Shown here piece after piece: positions 8,047 through 16,460 of a DNA stretch of 64,000 nucleotides; the stretch's first letter is position 1; each line of letters starts with the position of its first letter. Position numbers and translations under genes: made by a program. The stretch is from Flavobacterium aquariorum (GTDB lineage Bacteria; Bacteroidota; Bacteroidia; Flavobacteriales; Flavobacteriaceae): the NCBI RefSeq assembly GCF_003254745.1, contig NZ_QKXH01000009.1, positions 62,001 to 126,000 of the forward strand. The letters are read 5' to 3'. A model generated the notes under the pieces. It worked only from the letters and a program-made list of their open reading frames with translations. It ran no database searches and was not told the DNA's origin.

Positions 8047-8784
8047 TTATTTTACCAGCAAATCACAATACCAAAATCCATAATCAAAAGCATCCGAAGC
8101 TGAAGTATCACATGCAGTATCCGACGAATCTTCCTCTTTTGGTTTTTCATATTTACGATAGACCACTTCACCAATTTCGAACTCAATTGGTTTACTGAAA
8201 ATTGGTCCATCAAAAGTAAAGGTATGGAATTCTCCGTTTTCGCCACATACATCCACATTTTCTGGTAAATCATTGATAAAATTCTGATCAATGACGCGTC
8301 CCACAAAACTTTTGTCCAAAAATCGTTCGTTAACACAAACCACAATCGTCTTGAAACCTAATGCTATGAATTCCTGAATCAAATCGAGTGTGGGAATTTT
8401 CCAAAGTGGAAAAACTCCTTCAAAACCTATTTCGGCCAATTTATCTTCTCTATATTTTCTCAAGTCTTCCAGAAAAATATCTCCAAAAATAGAGTGAGTA
8501 ACTCCTTGTTCCTTTAATTCGAAGAGTGTAGTTTGCATAACTGCTTCGTACACTTCCATTGTTGGCATTTCGGGAATTTGCATAATTTCGAGTGGTAATC
8601 CAATGCTTTGGGCTTGTTGTTCTAATAATTCTACCCGAACACCGTGCATTGAAATACGCTGAAATTGCTGATTAACACTGGTTAACAAACAGCTAATTTC
8701 GTATTCATCATTTTGCAGAATTTTGTACAGTGCCAACGCAGAATCTTTGCCGCTGCTCCAATTAAATAGGGCTTTCTTTTTCAA
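8047..8784 (-). CDS. Dph6/ATP-PPase family protein (annotated as diphthine-ammonia ligase)
   Basis: Cytoplasmic adenine nucleotide alpha-hydrolase of the PP-loop superfamily: the signature SSGKDSALAL is at residues 9-18, and the family stretch HGVRVELLEQQAQSIGLPL and SIFGDIFLEDLRKYRE follow. The eukaryotic/archaeal homologue amidates diphthine on EF2; bacteria lack diphthamide, so the bacterial substrate is unknown. 245 aa. The last ~30 residues are unusual, DSSDTACDTSASDAFDYGF, rich in Asp/Ser with two Cys, and do not look like the core family. Divergent from the next gene. Confidence 0.85.
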   Translation of the reverse strand: MKKKALFNWSSGKDSALALYKILQNDEYEISCLLTSVNQQFQRISMHGVRVELLEQQAQSIGLPLEIMQIPEMPTMEVYEAVMQTTLFELKEQGVTHSIFGDIFLEDLRKYREDKLAEIGFEGVFPLWKIPTLDLIQEFIALGFKTIVVCVNERFLDKSFVGRVIDQNFINDLPENVDVCGENGEFHTFTFDGPIFSKPIEFEIGEVVYRKYEKPKEEDSSDTACDTSASDAFDYGFWYCDLLVK

Positions 8785-8850
8785 TGGTTTTGTATTAATT
8801 TATTCGGGTTTGAGATACAAATTTAGTACGATTTGTTGGTTAAACCTTTG

Positions 8851-8858
8851 TAACTTTG
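8851..8858 (+). promoter_or_regulatory. -7 promoter box (TAACTTTG)
   Basis: TAACTTTG with an upstream TTTGTTGG at a fitting -33 distance (8832-8839); places transcription start about 25 bases before the ATG at 8886 and excludes the in-frame TTG at 8856. Confidence 0.6.
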
Positions 8859-8885
8859 GATAACTTAGCGACAAATTCAATTTTA

Positions 8886-10949
8886 ATGAAGTATTTTTTT
8901 CTGTTTCTATCCACATTTGCTTTCGCACAACAAACCAAATCGGTTGATTTCAAAACCGTTAATGGTCATATCACCATTAATCCAAACAATAAAAGCATTA
9001 ATGGCGATGTAACCTATACGTTTGAAATATTAAAACCCATTGATACTATTAAAATCGATGCGCAGAATATGACCTTTACCGATGTGGAACTGAAAGGCAA
9101 AAAGATTCCATTTACCACCAATGGAAAAGAATTGCTTTTGATTTATCCATTCCAAAAAGGTAAAAATTCAGTTCAGTTTTCATACGAAGCCAAACCCAAA
9201 CAAACCTTGTATTTTGTAGGTTCTGAAAATACAGACAATTTAGAAATTTGGACACAAGGACAAGGAAAATATACCAGTCATTGGTTCCCGAGTTTTGATG
9301 ATGTCAATGAAAAAGTGATTTTCAATATGGATATTGTTTTTGATTCCAAATATGAAGTGTTATCCAATGGTGTTTTAAAAAACAAAATAGAAGATAAAAA
9401 CATAACCCATTGGAGTTACCAAATGAAAAAACCAATGAGTTCTTATTTACTGGTACTTGCTATTGGAAAATTTTATAAAAACACACAAAAAGCTAAATCG
9501 GGAATTCCTTTGGAAATGTACATAAATCCAAAAGATGTTGTAAAGCAAGAGCCAACCTATCGGTATTCCAAGGAAATATTTGATTATTTGGAAAAAGAAA
9601 TAGGAGTGAAGTACCCTTGGAAAATCTACCGCCAAATTCCTGTTTCTGAGTTTTTGTATGCCGGAATGGAAAATACCAGTACTACATTATTTACAACCCG
9701 ATATGTGGTTGACAACATTGGTTTTGAAGACCGAAGTTATACCAATGTCAATGCCCACGAACTCGCTCACCAATGGTTTGGTGATTTAATCACAGCCCAA
9801 AGCGGAAAAGATCATTGGCTTCAGGAAGGTTTTGCGACTTATTACGCTTTACTGGCTGAAAAAGAAATTTATGGGGAAGATTACTTTTATTCCAAATTAT
9901 ACGAATCGTCCATGCAACTCAAACAGGCTTCTAAAACGGATACCATTCCGGTGTTGAATGCCAAATCCAGTTCATTGTCTTTCTACCAAAAAGGAGCTTG
10001 GGCGTTACACGTTTTAAGGGAAGGAATTGGAGAGAAAGCTTTCAAAAAAGCCGTGAAGAATTACCTAAAGAAATATGCCTATCAAAATGTAACGACGCAA
10101 AATTTCTTCGAAGAAATCAAAAAAGTATCTAATTATGATTTGAAAAATTTCAGTAAAGTGTGGTTAGAATCATCAGCATTTAATAGCGAAATAGCCAACG
10201 AATTATTAGCCAAAAATAAAGCAATGCAAGTACAGCTTGAAGTTGCCAAACTCAGAAACAAACCATTGGCAGAGAAATATGTTTTTTTCGAAAAAACACT
10301 GCAATCGGATGTGTATTTTACCGTAAAAGCATCGATTGTTGGCCAACTGATGAAAGAGAAATTCGAAGATAAAAAACAGCTACTGCGATTGGCGTTGCAA
10401 ACCCAAAACACCCAAGTTCGTCAAGCGGTTGCCGGCACGCTCCAGAAAATACCCGAAGACTTCAGAGCAGATTACGAAACATTGCTGGATGACAAATCCT
10501 ACCAAACCCAAGAATTTGCACTGTATTATTTATGGAATAGCTTTGAAAATAAAAGATCGGAATATTTATTAAAGACCACAGATTGGGTAGGATTCAATGA
10601 TTTCAATCTGCATATACTATGGTTGTCGTTGGCAATTTCAACATCCGAATATTCAGGCAACAAAGAAACGTATCTTCAGGAATTGGTTAGTTACTCTTCT
10701 ACCAATTATGAAGCCACAACTAGACAAAATGCCTTGGAATATCTGATTAACTTTAATGTAATTAACGAGACTGTTTTAAAGAATTTAGTCAACGCCACGA
10801 CGCATCATATGTGGCAATTTTCTAAATTTGGAAGAGAAAACATTAGGGTTTTATTAAAAAATCCCGAAATCAGGGCTTCTTTCCAAGCCATATTACCAAA
10901 TTTAAACGAAAAGGAACAATTTCAATTGGATAGATTACTTAAAGAATAG
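8886..10949 (+). CDS. M1 family metallopeptidase (aminopeptidase N-like), exported
   Basis: Zinc aminopeptidase of 687 aa. A short signal peptide (MKYFFLFLSTFAFAQ) directs export. The substrate-binding motif is YAGMENTST (GAMEN equivalent), the zinc site is HELAHQWFGD at residues 291-300, and the third ligand Glu is in WLQEGFATYYA about 20 residues later. The C-terminal third (about 420-687) is helical, HEAT-like (PEDFRADYETLLDDKSYQTQEFALYYLW). Start chosen at the ATG that opens the signal peptide, after the promoter box. A second M1 enzyme of different architecture lies at 54072. Confidence 0.95.
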   Translation: MKYFFLFLSTFAFAQQTKSVDFKTVNGHITINPNNKSINGDVTYTFEILKPIDTIKIDAQNMTFTDVELKGKKIPFTTNGKELLLIYPFQKGKNSVQFSYEAKPKQTLYFVGSENTDNLEIWTQGQGKYTSHWFPSFDDVNEKVIFNMDIVFDSKYEVLSNGVLKNKIEDKNITHWSYQMKKPMSSYLLVLAIGKFYKNTQKAKSGIPLEMYINPKDVVKQEPTYRYSKEIFDYLEKEIGVKYPWKIYRQIPVSEFLYAGMENTSTTLFTTRYVVDNIGFEDRSYTNVNAHELAHQWFGDLITAQSGKDHWLQEGFATYYALLAEKEIYGEDYFYSKLYESSMQLKQASKTDTIPVLNAKSSSLSFYQKGAWALHVLREGIGEKAFKKAVKNYLKKYAYQNVTTQNFFEEIKKVSNYDLKNFSKVWLESSAFNSEIANELLAKNKAMQVQLEVAKLRNKPLAEKYVFFEKTLQSDVYFTVKASIVGQLMKEKFEDKKQLLRLALQTQNTQVRQAVAGTLQKIPEDFRADYETLLDDKSYQTQEFALYYLWNSFENKRSEYLLKTTDWVGFNDFNLHILWLSLAISTSEYSGNKETYLQELVSYSSTNYEATTRQNALEYLINFNVINETVLKNLVNATTHHMWQFSKFGRENIRVLLKNPEIRASFQAILPNLNEKEQFQLDRLLKE

Positions 10950-11025
10950 ATTCTAAGTTTCTAAGACTCTAATATTTTTTCAAAAAACTTAGAGTCTTAG
11001 TCTCTCAGCATCTTAGAAACTTTTT
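10950..11025. repeat. Quasi-palindromic word repeat (CTAAG type)
   Basis: Left arm TTCTAAGTTTCTAAGACTCTAA, then a T-run/A-run centre (TTTTTTCAAAAAA), then right arm CTTAGAGTCTTAG..CATCTTAGAAAC. The arms are reverse complements with one word-sized indel. Sits between the M1 peptidase and patatin genes and could fold into a hairpin in the transcript. Confidence 0.7.
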
Positions 11026-11029
11026 AAAT

Positions 11030-11929
11030 ATGCGAGCATTAGTAATTTCAGGAGGAGGCAGTAAAGGCGCATTTGCAGGTGGCGTAGCTCAGTATTTATT
11101 GCAAAATAAAGGTCGTACTTACGATTTATTTTTAGGAACGTCTACCGGAAGTTTACTTATTCCGCACTTGGCTTTAGGGGATATTGAGAAACTCCATTCG
11201 ATTTTTACGAGCGTCGGCATGGATCAGATATTTGATATCAATCCGTTTATTGTTAAAAAGAAAAACAGAATAAGTTACGTAACGATTAACCATTTCAACG
11301 TTGTTCGGCAATTTTTGAGAGGAAAACGAACTTTTGGTGAAAGCAGAAATCTTCAAAAATTCATCAAAACCAATCTGACCGTTTCTGAATTTGACTACCT
11401 GAAATCATTACCAACAGATGTTATTGTAACCGTTACAAATATTTCCAAAAACGAAGCCGAATACAAATCGATTAAAAGCTGCACGTACAATGAATTTTGC
11501 GAATGGATTTGGATATCGAGCAATTACATTCCATTCATGAGTTTGGTCAAAAAAGAGGGCTGTGAATACGGAGATGGGGGATTTTCCAGTTTGGTACCCA
11601 TTCGTGAAGCCATTCATCGCGGTGCCACCGAAATTGACGTTATTATCTTGGAAACCGAAATCACATTGACCAAAACCACTTTGGGAAAGAACCCGTTTTC
11701 ATTAATGATTGATTTGTTTTTATTTTCCTTAGATCAGTTGGGAAAACACGATGTGTCGATTGGAAAACTCTCTGCTATAAACCATAATGTAAAACTCAAT
11801 TTATATTACACCCCAACCAAGTTAACCAATAATGCACTCATTTTTAATCGAAAGAAAATGAAAAAATGGTGGCGACTTGGCTTCAAATATGCTCAAAATA
11901 AAAGCGAAATAATGAGTGAAATAAGGTGA
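11030..11929 (+). CDS. Patatin-like phospholipase family protein
   Basis: Serine lipid acyl hydrolase with Ser-Asp dyad. 299 aa, no signal peptide, so probably cytoplasmic or peripheral. The oxyanion loop GGGSKGAFAGG is at residues 7-17, the nucleophile elbow GTSTG at about 37-41, and the catalytic Asp in YGDGGFSSLVP at about 182-192. All required residues are present. The downstream neighbour is convergent. Substrate unknown; could be phospholipase or a lysophospholipase. Confidence 0.9.
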   Translation: MRALVISGGGSKGAFAGGVAQYLLQNKGRTYDLFLGTSTGSLLIPHLALGDIEKLHSIFTSVGMDQIFDINPFIVKKKNRISYVTINHFNVVRQFLRGKRTFGESRNLQKFIKTNLTVSEFDYLKSLPTDVIVTVTNISKNEAEYKSIKSCTYNEFCEWIWISSNYIPFMSLVKKEGCEYGDGGFSSLVPIREAIHRGATEIDVIILETEITLTKTTLGKNPFSLMIDLFLFSLDQLGKHDVSIGKLSAINHNVKLNLYYTPTKLTNNALIFNRKKMKKWWRLGFKYAQNKSEIMSEIR

Positions 11930-11934
11930 TAAAA

Positions 11935-12012
11935 AAGATCCTAAGATTCCAAGTTGCTAAGAATTTGAGAAAAAAAATTAGAAACTTACCCTCTCAGAAT
12001 CTTAGTAACTAA
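11935..12012. repeat. Quasi-palindromic word repeat (CTAAG type)
   Basis: CCTAAGATTCCAAGTTGCTAAG on the left and CTCTCAGAATCTTAGTAACTA on the right are imperfect reverse complements around an A-rich centre. Lies between converging genes, where it could serve as a terminator. Confidence 0.65.
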
Positions 12013-12016
12013 AAAA

Positions 12017-12538
12017 CTACCACATCTGGCTCACTTCCTTTTTGATATATCCCAGAGCAGCATTGCTTGGCGTTTGTTTTTCCAATAAATCATTCAATAA
12101 AGCTTCCCTTAATTGATCGGCGTTATTCACTACAGGACTCATAGCTGCTTTGCGAATCATCTGAATCGTAGCATTCTTGGCAGTGGTGATAATTGTCCAA
12201 CACTCATCCGTCATGTATATTTGTTGCGCTAAATTGTGTTCAAATTCTTGTTCGATTTGAGCAATAACAAAATTGGCATAATCATTTTTTTCCGTCGAAA
12301 TCGGAGAAATTCTAGTCAATAAATTAGAAAGACTAATGCGTTCCAAAAACAAAGTCATACGCTCATAAGCCTGCAAACGCAGGGGCATAGAATTTTTTTG
12401 TCCCTCTTTCATCAATAAATAACGACGTCTTCCTTCCTCATTTTTGGTATGCAAATTAAAAAAATAATAGGCAACCATCCCTGTGATAATAGCAGGCAAA
12501 GTATAACTCAGCAGTTCAAGCAATTTTGATAAATCCAT
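12017..12538 (-). CDS. Membrane-anchored protein of unknown function
   Basis: 173 aa from the ATG at 12538; the reading frame is open for 38 more codons upstream but that part overlaps the region facing the next gene and has no protein-like start. One N-terminal membrane helix (LLELLSYTLPAIITGMVAYYFF) is followed by a charged helical cytoplasmic region (KNEEGRRRYLLMKEGQKN ... PLRLQAYERMTLFLERISLSNLL) ending in YIKKEVSQMW. I recognise the type as a common flavobacterial hypothetical but no function. Divergent from the TSUP transporter with a 130-bp gap. Confidence 0.7.
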   Translation of the reverse strand: MDLSKLLELLSYTLPAIITGMVAYYFFNLHTKNEEGRRRYLLMKEGQKNSMPLRLQAYERMTLFLERISLSNLLTRISPISTEKNDYANFVIAQIEQEFEHNLAQQIYMTDECWTIITTAKNATIQMIRKAAMSPVVNNADQLREALLNDLLEKQTPSNAALGYIKKEVSQMW

Positions 12539-12668
12539 TTGTTTTCGTTTTAAAAAAAGCAAAAATAATGTTTTTGAAACTAAATCAATGACTATTTTTT
12601 CGCAATAATATGAAGTGGATTGGTATTTTTGCCATTCAAGATTCAAAACCAAAATAGCATAAGCCCAA

Positions 12669-13436
12669 ATGGAAACCTACATCATCGTATTACTTTGTTT
12701 AGCCGCCTTTTTTGCAGGATTTATAGATGCCATTGTAGGTGGGGGTGGCCTTATCCAAACACCGGTGGGACTTATACTTTTACCTAATCTTCCCGTTTCG
12801 ACCGTGATAGGGTCTTTGAAAATTCCTGCATTTAGCGGTACATCATTTGCCGCTTATCAATATATGAAAAGAGTCACTATTAATTGGAGAATCCTAATTA
12901 TTATGATGCTGCTAGCTTTTCCTGCCGCCTTTTTGGGATCTACATTATTAACTTATGTGAGCAATGATTTCATGAAACCTTTATTACTTATAGTGCTTTC
13001 ACTATTAGCGATTTACACGTATGCCAAGAAAAATTTCGGGCAGCATCAAGTCAGAGACATTTCTGCCAGAACTCAAATTCTGAATGCCGTGGGAATCAGT
13101 TTTATAGTGGGATTTTACGATGGATTCATAGGCCCAGGCACGGGAAGCTTTCTGGTTGTTGCCTTCATCGCCATAATGGGATTTGACTTCTTACATGCCT
13201 CTGCCAATGCTAAAATGGTCAATCTCGCTACTAATTTTGGTTCCATTTGTTTATTTATGCTTAAAGGCAAAATCATTTGGGCCATCGCCCTACCCATGGC
13301 GGCCAGCAATGCAATAGGAGGTTTGATAGGTGCCAAACTCGCCATCAATCGGGGAAACAAATTCATCCGAATCTTCTTTTTGGTAGTTGTGGTTGGTACA
13401 CTACTTCGTTTTGCCTACGATGTCTTTTTCAAATAA
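12669..13436 (+). CDS. TSUP family transporter (TauE/SafE sulfite exporter family)
   Basis: Inner-membrane protein of 255 aa with about eight hydrophobic helices. The two family signatures are present as an internal repeat: FFAGFIDAIVGGGGLIQTP near the N-terminus and VGFYDGFIGPGTGSF in the middle. TSUP members move sulfite, sulfoacetate or other organic anions; the substrate here cannot be read from sequence, and there are no sulfur genes nearby. Directly downstream on the other strand lies a structured repeat element. Confidence 0.92.
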   Translation: METYIIVLLCLAAFFAGFIDAIVGGGGLIQTPVGLILLPNLPVSTVIGSLKIPAFSGTSFAAYQYMKRVTINWRILIIMMLLAFPAAFLGSTLLTYVSNDFMKPLLLIVLSLLAIYTYAKKNFGQHQVRDISARTQILNAVGISFIVGFYDGFIGPGTGSFLVVAFIAIMGFDFLHASANAKMVNLATNFGSICLFMLKGKIIWAIALPMAASNAIGGLIGAKLAINRGNKFIRIFFLVVVVGTLLRFAYDVFFK

Positions 13437-13453
13437 TACCCTTTGTTATGTGG

Positions 13454-13566
13454 GCGTAACCACCACTAGAAAAAAGGGCTGCCAATAATACCATTTATGC
13501 GCCCTTTTTCCTAGTGGCGGTCAGGCTATCCGTTCTAATTCGGTGGCTAGCTTCTATCCTTTACGC
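13454..13566 (-). repeat. 112-bp structured element, copy 1 (candidate RNA)
   Basis: Read on the minus strand: closing helix GCGTAA/TTACGC, the motif GGATAGAAGC..CGGATAGCCTGACC, then a 20-bp stem (13501-13520 with 13460-13479, two G-U pairs) and a 21-base loop. Same plan and length as the copies at 18174 and 34936, but the small inner hairpin is decayed here. The stem sequences differ between copies while pairing is kept. Resembles flavobacterial structured RNAs such as the Rfam Flavo-1 type, which I cannot confirm. Confidence 0.75.
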
Positions 13567-13706
13567 GGTATTACGAATTTAGAAAAATATTAGGTATTCT
13601 GTTAATTTATGAATAATTATTCATAAATTTAATTAGTTTTTTTTATATTTTAGCAATCATTAAAAAATGACATTTCTCAAAAGTTACTCGCAAATAAAGC
13701 ACTAGA

Positions 13707-14261
13707 ATGATACCAAGCAAAGACAGAATACAAGTCCCGAAAGTAAAGTTTAACAAAAGTAGAAATCTGGAAATTACAGCTTCTCCAACTTCATCCAAAC
13801 ATGATTTTGATTTTTATCAGGGTAAATGGAAACTGAAGAACCGAAAACTAAAATCACGTTTGGACAATTGCAAAGAATGGATTGAGTTTGAATCTACTCA
13901 GGAAATGTATAGCATATTGAATGGCATTGGAAATATTGACAATTATCTTGCAACATTTGATGGTGAACCTTTTGAAGGGATGTCGTTGAGGCTTTTTAAT
14001 CCAAAAACAAAACTTTGGACTATTTATTGGGCTGACTCTAATGAAGGAGTATTACAACCTGGGGTTATGGGTTCGTTTGAAAACAACATTGCTCATTTTT
14101 TTACTAAAGACACTTTTAATGGAAAGGAAATAGTCGTTGTATTTCGTTGGGACGTTAGAGACAAAGAGAATCCTATTTGGAGCCAGGCATTTTCGGAAGA
14201 TAAGGGTAAAAACTGGGAATGGAATTGGTATATGTATTTTAGTTCTTTTGACAAAATTTAA
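13707..14261 (+). CDS. DUF1579-like protein of unknown function
   Basis: 184 aa, no signal peptide. The core HDFDFYQGKWKLKNRKLKSRL ... LRLFNPKTKLWTIYWADSNEG ... FRWDVRDKENPIWSQAFSEDKGKNWEWNWYMYF matches the single-domain beta-rich proteins often labelled DUF1579, with the typical WxxxW end. The first ~30 residues are not part of the domain. No operon partner: a structured element lies upstream and a large inverted repeat directly follows the stop codon. Confidence 0.65.
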   Translation: MIPSKDRIQVPKVKFNKSRNLEITASPTSSKHDFDFYQGKWKLKNRKLKSRLDNCKEWIEFESTQEMYSILNGIGNIDNYLATFDGEPFEGMSLRLFNPKTKLWTIYWADSNEGVLQPGVMGSFENNIAHFFTKDTFNGKEIVVVFRWDVRDKENPIWSQAFSEDKGKNWEWNWYMYFSSFDKI

Positions 14262-14266
14262 ATAAC

Positions 14267-14364
14267 AAACACGAATTTTACGTATTTCCATGAATTCCTT
14301 TGTGGAATCATTACAATACCGCGATAACTGCATCGATTAGAGAAAACTAGTAAAATTCGTGTTT
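14267..14364. repeat. Large inverted repeat with inner hairpin between converging genes
   Basis: AAACACGAATTTTAC (14267-14281) and its exact reverse complement (14350-14364) enclose 68 bases with an inner hairpin ATGAATTCC / GGAATCAT. Lies between the stops of two converging genes and may terminate both. The wording (ACGAATT, TTTTAC) is shared with the AT-rich sequence at 37348-37375. Confidence 0.7.
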
Positions 14365-14384
14365 AGATTAACCTCCAATGGTAA

Positions 14385-14855
14385 TCATTTATCAACACAT
14401 TCAACAGTTGTAAATTTATATTTCACTTTTTCAAAATCTATTGGTGTGTCTTTGGCAAAATAAGAGCGTCCCAAATAGGTTTCTATTTTCCCACTGCCCA
14501 GAATGAGTTCGCTACCCTTTTTTAGCATTGCCATTGGGTTTTTGTATATTTTTTTATCATAAGTTCCCTGAAAAAATGTGTAGTCTACAAATAAGGTGTC
14601 TCCATGAAACCCACCGACAATTTTTCCAGTTTTTACTGGTCTATCCATAATTTTCATTACCATATCTCCAGTAATTTTATCATCTTTAAAAGTGTTGATT
14701 TTTAATTCAATAGTGTCATTTTCATACAACGCTTTGTAGCACGCAACACTTATCGGCTTTTCGGCACCAGCTTTGGCAGTTTCAATTTCTTTCTTTTTAC
14801 AGCTTTGGAGTCCAATGCAAGTCAATAACAAACAGAATAGGCCTAAATTTTTCAT
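14385..14855 (-). CDS. Small lipoprotein of unknown function
   Basis: 156 aa. Signal peptide with lipobox LQSCKKK; the mature part begins at Cys19. The rest (CYKALYENDTIELKINTFKDDKITGDMVMKI ... GGFHGDTLFVDYTF ... YKNPMAMLKKGSELILGSGKIETYLGRSYF) is beta-rich and resembles other Bacteroidota periplasmic lipoproteins of unassigned role. Convergent with the gene before and divergent from the YSC84-like gene. Not recognised beyond that. Confidence 0.7.
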   Translation of the reverse strand: MKNLGLFCLLLTCIGLQSCKKKEIETAKAGAEKPISVACYKALYENDTIELKINTFKDDKITGDMVMKIMDRPVKTGKIVGGFHGDTLFVDYTFFQGTYDKKIYKNPMAMLKKGSELILGSGKIETYLGRSYFAKDTPIDFEKVKYKFTTVECVDK

Positions 14856-15058
14856 AATAGTAAATTATTTAGTTAATAATTGTAACGATAGTATTTGCTA
14901 ATTTACAAATAAATAGTGTGTATTAATAATATTTAGCGGACAATTATATTAAACCGCGAGTTGGCCCAAGGGACATTTTTATCTCCTAACTGTATAAAAA
15001 AAAACACTTATACCATTGATAATCAGATTGATTTTGTACTCATACAAGAAATTTGTAT

Positions 15059-15066
15059 TAACTTTG
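15059..15066 (+). promoter_or_regulatory. -7 promoter box (TAACTTTG)
   Basis: TAACTTTG with TTTTG at 15032-15036 as -33 element (22-base spacer); 39 bases before the ATG at 15106. Confidence 0.65.
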
Positions 15067-15105
15067 ATACAAGAAATTTTACAAACAATTTAATATACTT
15101 ATACT

Positions 15106-15645
15106 ATGAAAAAATTAAATGTTATTTGGATAATGCTGATGGTTTGTGCAATAAGCACAACATCAATATTTGGTCAATCAGACGCCAAAAAGGATAAAAT
15201 TATAGCTGACTGTAATACGTCAAAAGCTGAGTTCATTAAAACTGATCATCTTATGAAATCAATTTTTGACAATGCTTATGGTTATGTCATCTTTCCAAAT
15301 GTCGGAAAAGGTGGCGTCGGAGTTGGAGGAGCAGCTGGTAACGGGGCTGTATATGAAAATAATCATTTGATAGGAATGGCAAAATTATCGCAATTGAGCA
15401 TTGGTTTTCAGGCTGGGGGGCAAGCATATCGTGAGGTAATATTTTTTGAGTCACAATCGGCAATGGAACGTTTTAAACAAAGTAAATTTGAGTTTGCAGC
15501 TCAAGTATCAGCTGTAGCCGCAAAAGCTGGCGCTTCGGGAAATGCAAAATATGCTAACGGTGTTATGGTGTTCACCATGCAAAAAGGAGGGCTTATGTAC
15601 GAGGCTGCTGTTGGGGGACAGAAATTTAAATTTAATAAAATATAA
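15106..15645 (+). CDS. SYLF/YSC84 domain lipid-binding protein, exported
   Basis: 179 aa with a signal peptide (MKKLNVIWIMLMVCAISTTSIFGQ). The domain runs from about residue 45 to the end: NAYGYVIFPNVGKGGVGVGGAAGNGAVY, LSIGFQAGGQAYREVIFFES and VFTMQKGGLMYEAAVGGQKF are classical YSC84/SYLF motifs. In eukaryotes the domain binds phosphoinositides; bacterial exported versions are likely envelope proteins of unknown role. Own promoter; followed by a rho-independent terminator. Confidence 0.9.
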   Translation: MKKLNVIWIMLMVCAISTTSIFGQSDAKKDKIIADCNTSKAEFIKTDHLMKSIFDNAYGYVIFPNVGKGGVGVGGAAGNGAVYENNHLIGMAKLSQLSIGFQAGGQAYREVIFFESQSAMERFKQSKFEFAAQVSAVAAKAGASGNAKYANGVMVFTMQKGGLMYEAAVGGQKFKFNKI

Positions 15646-15683
15646 TTTTTGCTAGTGAAACCAATGATCTAAATATAATGGTT

Positions 15684-15748
15684 TTATAAAAAAGCTACAA
15701 AACATAAAAAACTAAAAGCTATGATCTAAAAATGTCATGGCTTTTTTT
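15684..15748 (+). terminator. Terminator with conserved upstream box, copy A
   Basis: AAAAGCTATGA / TCATGGCTTTT stem (one U-G pair) followed by seven T. The preceding AAGCTACAAAACATAAAAAACTAAAAGCT is shared with the terminator at 16461-16527, so the whole unit seems duplicated. Confidence 0.8.
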
Positions 15749-15850
15749 GTTTCTCTCCTAAGGTTTTAAAAAAATTATAGTTATCGAAAATCCGCTTTTT
15801 GAAATTTACATACTAAATAGTAAGCAATTTCTAAATCTTTTAAAAAATCC

Positions 15851-15867
15851 ACACATATTTAATGTGT
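15851..15867. promoter_or_regulatory. Palindrome upstream of the sigma-54 promoter (possible activator site)
   Basis: ACACAT-ATTTA-ATGTGT, an inverted repeat about 105-120 bases before the predicted start site of the promoter at 15946. This is the spacing of enhancer-binding protein sites; the protein is unknown. Confidence 0.4.
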
Positions 15868-15945
15868 TAAAAATTAAATAGTTACAAAACAAATAGTTGT
15901 TAATTTTAATCTAAATATTTAGCCAAAATCCAATATCATAAATAT

Positions 15946-15962
15946 TTGGCATTAAACTTGCA
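15946..15962 (+). promoter_or_regulatory. Sigma-54 (RpoN) type promoter
   Basis: TTGGCATTAAACTTGCA has GG and GC separated by exactly ten bases, as in the -24/-12 consensus TGGCAC-N5-TTGCA. It would start transcription near 15973, 75 bases before the ATG at 16048. It is the only such match I found in an intergenic region of the window. The rest of 15646-16047 is AT-rich and holds only terminator A and the palindrome above. Confidence 0.65.
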
Positions 15963-16047
15963 CTCAAACTAATATACATTTTAAAATTAAAAGTCAGTAA
16001 TACAAGTTTGAATACTGCCATACAATTATTTATAACATAAGGTAATC

Positions 16048-16365
16048 ATGAAAAATATAATTCCTGAAATTGATACGAATCAAGCAAGAGAATTTACAGA
16101 TCAGAAAGACAATAAATTCGGATATACTCAAAATCAATATTCAATAGTAGAGCAAAAACAAAAGAAAAAAACATCATCCAAATTAATTAAAGGGAAAGTC
16201 AAAGTATATAGCAATAATGATAGGTTAAAACTCACAAATAGTCAATACCATGACGATGAATCAGAATTAGAACTAATTTCGGAAAGAATGTTATTATTCT
16301 TGAAATTTACTTTTCTAATTTTGATAGTGACTGTTTTCTTTTTATTCCTTAAAAAAAGCATCTAA
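16048..16365 (+). CDS. Small tail-anchored membrane protein of unknown function
   Basis: 105 aa. A hydrophilic, Lys/Gln/Asn-rich N-terminal part (FGYTQNQYSIVEQKQKKKTSSK) is followed by an acidic patch (YHDDESELELISERM) and a single C-terminal membrane helix (LLFLKFTFLILIVTVFFLFL) ending in KKSI. So the protein is probably a tail-anchored inner-membrane protein with the bulk in the cytoplasm. I do not recognise a family. It stands alone between two related terminators and behind a sigma-54-type promoter, which suggests conditional expression. Confidence 0.7.
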   Translation: MKNIIPEIDTNQAREFTDQKDNKFGYTQNQYSIVEQKQKKKTSSKLIKGKVKVYSNNDRLKLTNSQYHDDESELELISERMLLFLKFTFLILIVTVFFLFLKKSI

Positions 16366-16460
16366 AAATAGACACTCCCAATGAGCATATAGTAATCATT
16401 CAATATCAACTATTTACTTCGCACTTTTACTACTACCAACATGTAATTAGTCGCATAGTG

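Noticed and set aside
8047..8345. 97-aa open frame in another frame of the PP-loop gene
   Set aside because: Shadow of a clear ATPase gene; no family features.
14961..15197. 78-aa open frame on the plus strand
   Set aside because: Overlaps the YSC84 gene and contains its promoter box; sequence is not protein-like.
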